From: Pseudomonadota bacterium
GTDB lineage: Bacteria > Pseudomonadota > Gammaproteobacteria > Xanthomonadales > Rhodanobacteraceae
Length of the DNA: 64,000 bases
Direction: 5' to 3'
NCBI GenBank assembly: GCA_018240465.1
Contig: JAFEFS010000091.1
Coordinates: 62,001-126,000 of the forward strand
The notes under the pieces are model-generated. The model saw nothing but the letters and a program-made list of their open reading frames with translations. It was not told the origin of the DNA and made no database searches. Of the stretch, positions 63,253 to 64,000 are shown in pieces. Made by a program: the position numbers and the translations under genes. Position 1 is the first letter of the stretch. The number at the start of each line of letters is the position of its first letter.

Positions 63253-63292
63253 CGGCGAGCACCGCGAGTTTTGCTCTCGCGGTGCTTCGCCG
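63253..63292. terminator. Hairpin downstream of the tail-specific protease gene
   Basis: CGGCGAGCACCGCGAG (63253-63268) pairs with CTCGCGGTGCTTCGCCG (63276-63292), a 16-bp stem with one bulged T and the loop TTTTGCT. It is 24 bp beyond the protease stop (minus strand). No U-tract follows on the minus strand. Confidence 0.55.
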
Positions 63293-63315
63293 AATTGGCG
63301 TGCGTCACCCGGACT

Positions 63316-64000
63316 TCAGTTCACCGCATCCTTGACGATCGCGCCGCGCGGCAGCACCTGCGCGGCGAGCTTGGTGTCGGCGCGCAGCAGGTCGACTTCG
63401 TCGGCGACGATGTGCGCGGCTTCGTTGAGGACGACATCCTTGAATGCCTTGCGCCGCTTCTCTTCGGCAAGGTCGGACTTGAGGCTGCGTTCGTCGGCCT
63501 GCAAGCCATCGTCTTGATTGGGATTGTCGCCGGACTTGGCCACTTTTGCGCCATTCGCCGCACCGGCTTTCGCGGCCGGATTCTCCGCGTCCGGATCCGC
63601 CGCCCTGCGGTCTTCCGCGTTCGCGATCGTCTTGGTCCCGCCCGATTTGCCCGCGGACTGCGCGGCATCGGCAAACTGCTCCGGATGCCGTTCGCGACGC
63701 TTGGCCTCCTGCTCGTCGCGCTCTTTGCGCCGCACCGCCTCGTTGAGCGAGATGGTCTTGTCCTCGCGCAGCTTGCGCGCGTCGGCGACGTCGGCCTGGT
63801 AGGCAATCCAGTCCTTCTCGGTCGCGGCGCGGCGGTCGTGACGCGCCGCGAGCAGCGGCGAGAGCGCTTTCAGATCGCCGGTGGGCCGGTAGTCGGCGGC
63901 CGGGATCGAGGTCCACGGCAGCGCGTTGTCGTAGGACTGCTCACCGTTCTGGGCGAAGTCGCCGGTGACCGGGAACGCGATGTCGGGAGTGACGCCGCGC
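63316..64000 (-). CDS. prc: C-terminal part of tail-specific protease Prc
   Basis: The 3' 228 codons of a gene that enters from the right edge. Seen: RGVTPDIAFPVTGDFAQNGE, SYDNALPWTSIPAADYRPTG, LLAARHDRRAATEKDWIAY, and a charged tail with RRKERDEQEAKRRERHPEQF and AEEKRRKAFKDVVLNEAA. This order (GVTPDI, DNALPW, then the Lys/Glu-rich DUF3340-type tail) is that of Prc/Tsp periplasmic proteases, which cut unstructured C-termini. The PDZ and Ser-Lys catalytic domain lie beyond base 64000. Confidence 0.88.
   Translation of the reverse strand, partial: RGVTPDIAFPVTGDFAQNGEQSYDNALPWTSIPAADYRPTGDLKALSPLLAARHDRRAATEKDWIAYQADVADARKLREDKTISLNEAVRRKERDEQEAKRRERHPEQFADAAQSAGKSGGTKTIANAEDRRAADPDAENPAAKAGAANGAKVAKSGDNPNQDDGLQADERSLKSDLAEEKRRKAFKDVVLNEAAHIVADEVDLLRADTKLAAQVLPRGAIVKDAVN

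Overview
The window looks like the chromosome of a high-GC (roughly 65% by eye) gammaproteobacterium of the Lysobacterales (Xanthomonadales). The grounds are an aa3 cytochrome oxidase cluster in the Xanthomonas-type order, two TonB-dependent receptors, a GH13/GH31/TonB-receptor/LacI maltodextrin block, a short PutA, and a comM - ubiK - PII - gltBD - aminotransferase stretch. Genus cannot be fixed from the sequence alone. No rRNA, tRNA, CRISPR array or prophage was seen.

Layout. 1-2300: distal part of the cytochrome oxidase cluster (ctaA, an SCO-like protein, SURF1, a twin-TM protein). 2401-21349: a block interrupting that cluster. It holds an AT-richer gene for a polytopic membrane protein and two direct copies (3988-4390 and 20947-21349, each exactly 403 bp, about 96% identical) of an element with 17-bp terminal inverted repeats and the wreck of an IS1595-like transposase. 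Between the copies lie 16.5 kb of catabolic genes. 21399-26474: proximal oxidase genes (ctaE, ctaG, a 43-aa membrane protein, ctaD, ctaC) and a DUF2244 protein. 26665-44371: maltodextrin/starch use. 44540-47722: PutA. 48163-51456: a TPR Ser/Thr kinase facing an FHA-GGDEF diguanylate cyclase. 51577-61755: comM, ubiK, PII, gltB, gltD and an aromatic/aspartate aminotransferase. 61855-64000: two exported proteins of unknown role and the 3' part of a tail-specific protease gene.

The most interesting unit is the tightly packed minus-strand operon 19383->6952: omega-aminotransferase, a MocR-like regulator, a nitrilase-superfamily amidase, a TonB-dependent receptor, a TPR-sulfotransferase, an MFS carrier, a semialdehyde dehydrogenase and an exported serine hydrolase. 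A GcdG-like CoA-transferase is divergent from it. Read together, they suggest import of an amide-type substrate and its breakdown to an omega-amino acid (5-aminovalerate or GABA), then to a dicarboxylate and its CoA ester. The regulator has lost its PLP-binding lysine and gained a C-terminal domain.

The maltodextrin block carries four GCATACGTATGC-like sites. At three promoters the site centre lies exactly 35.5 bp upstream of a TANGCT -10 hexamer, which argues for one LacI-type regulator acting from about -47. That regulator's gene (43340-44371) seems to start with ATT. All functions are inferred from sequence patterns recognised by eye; no database search was run.
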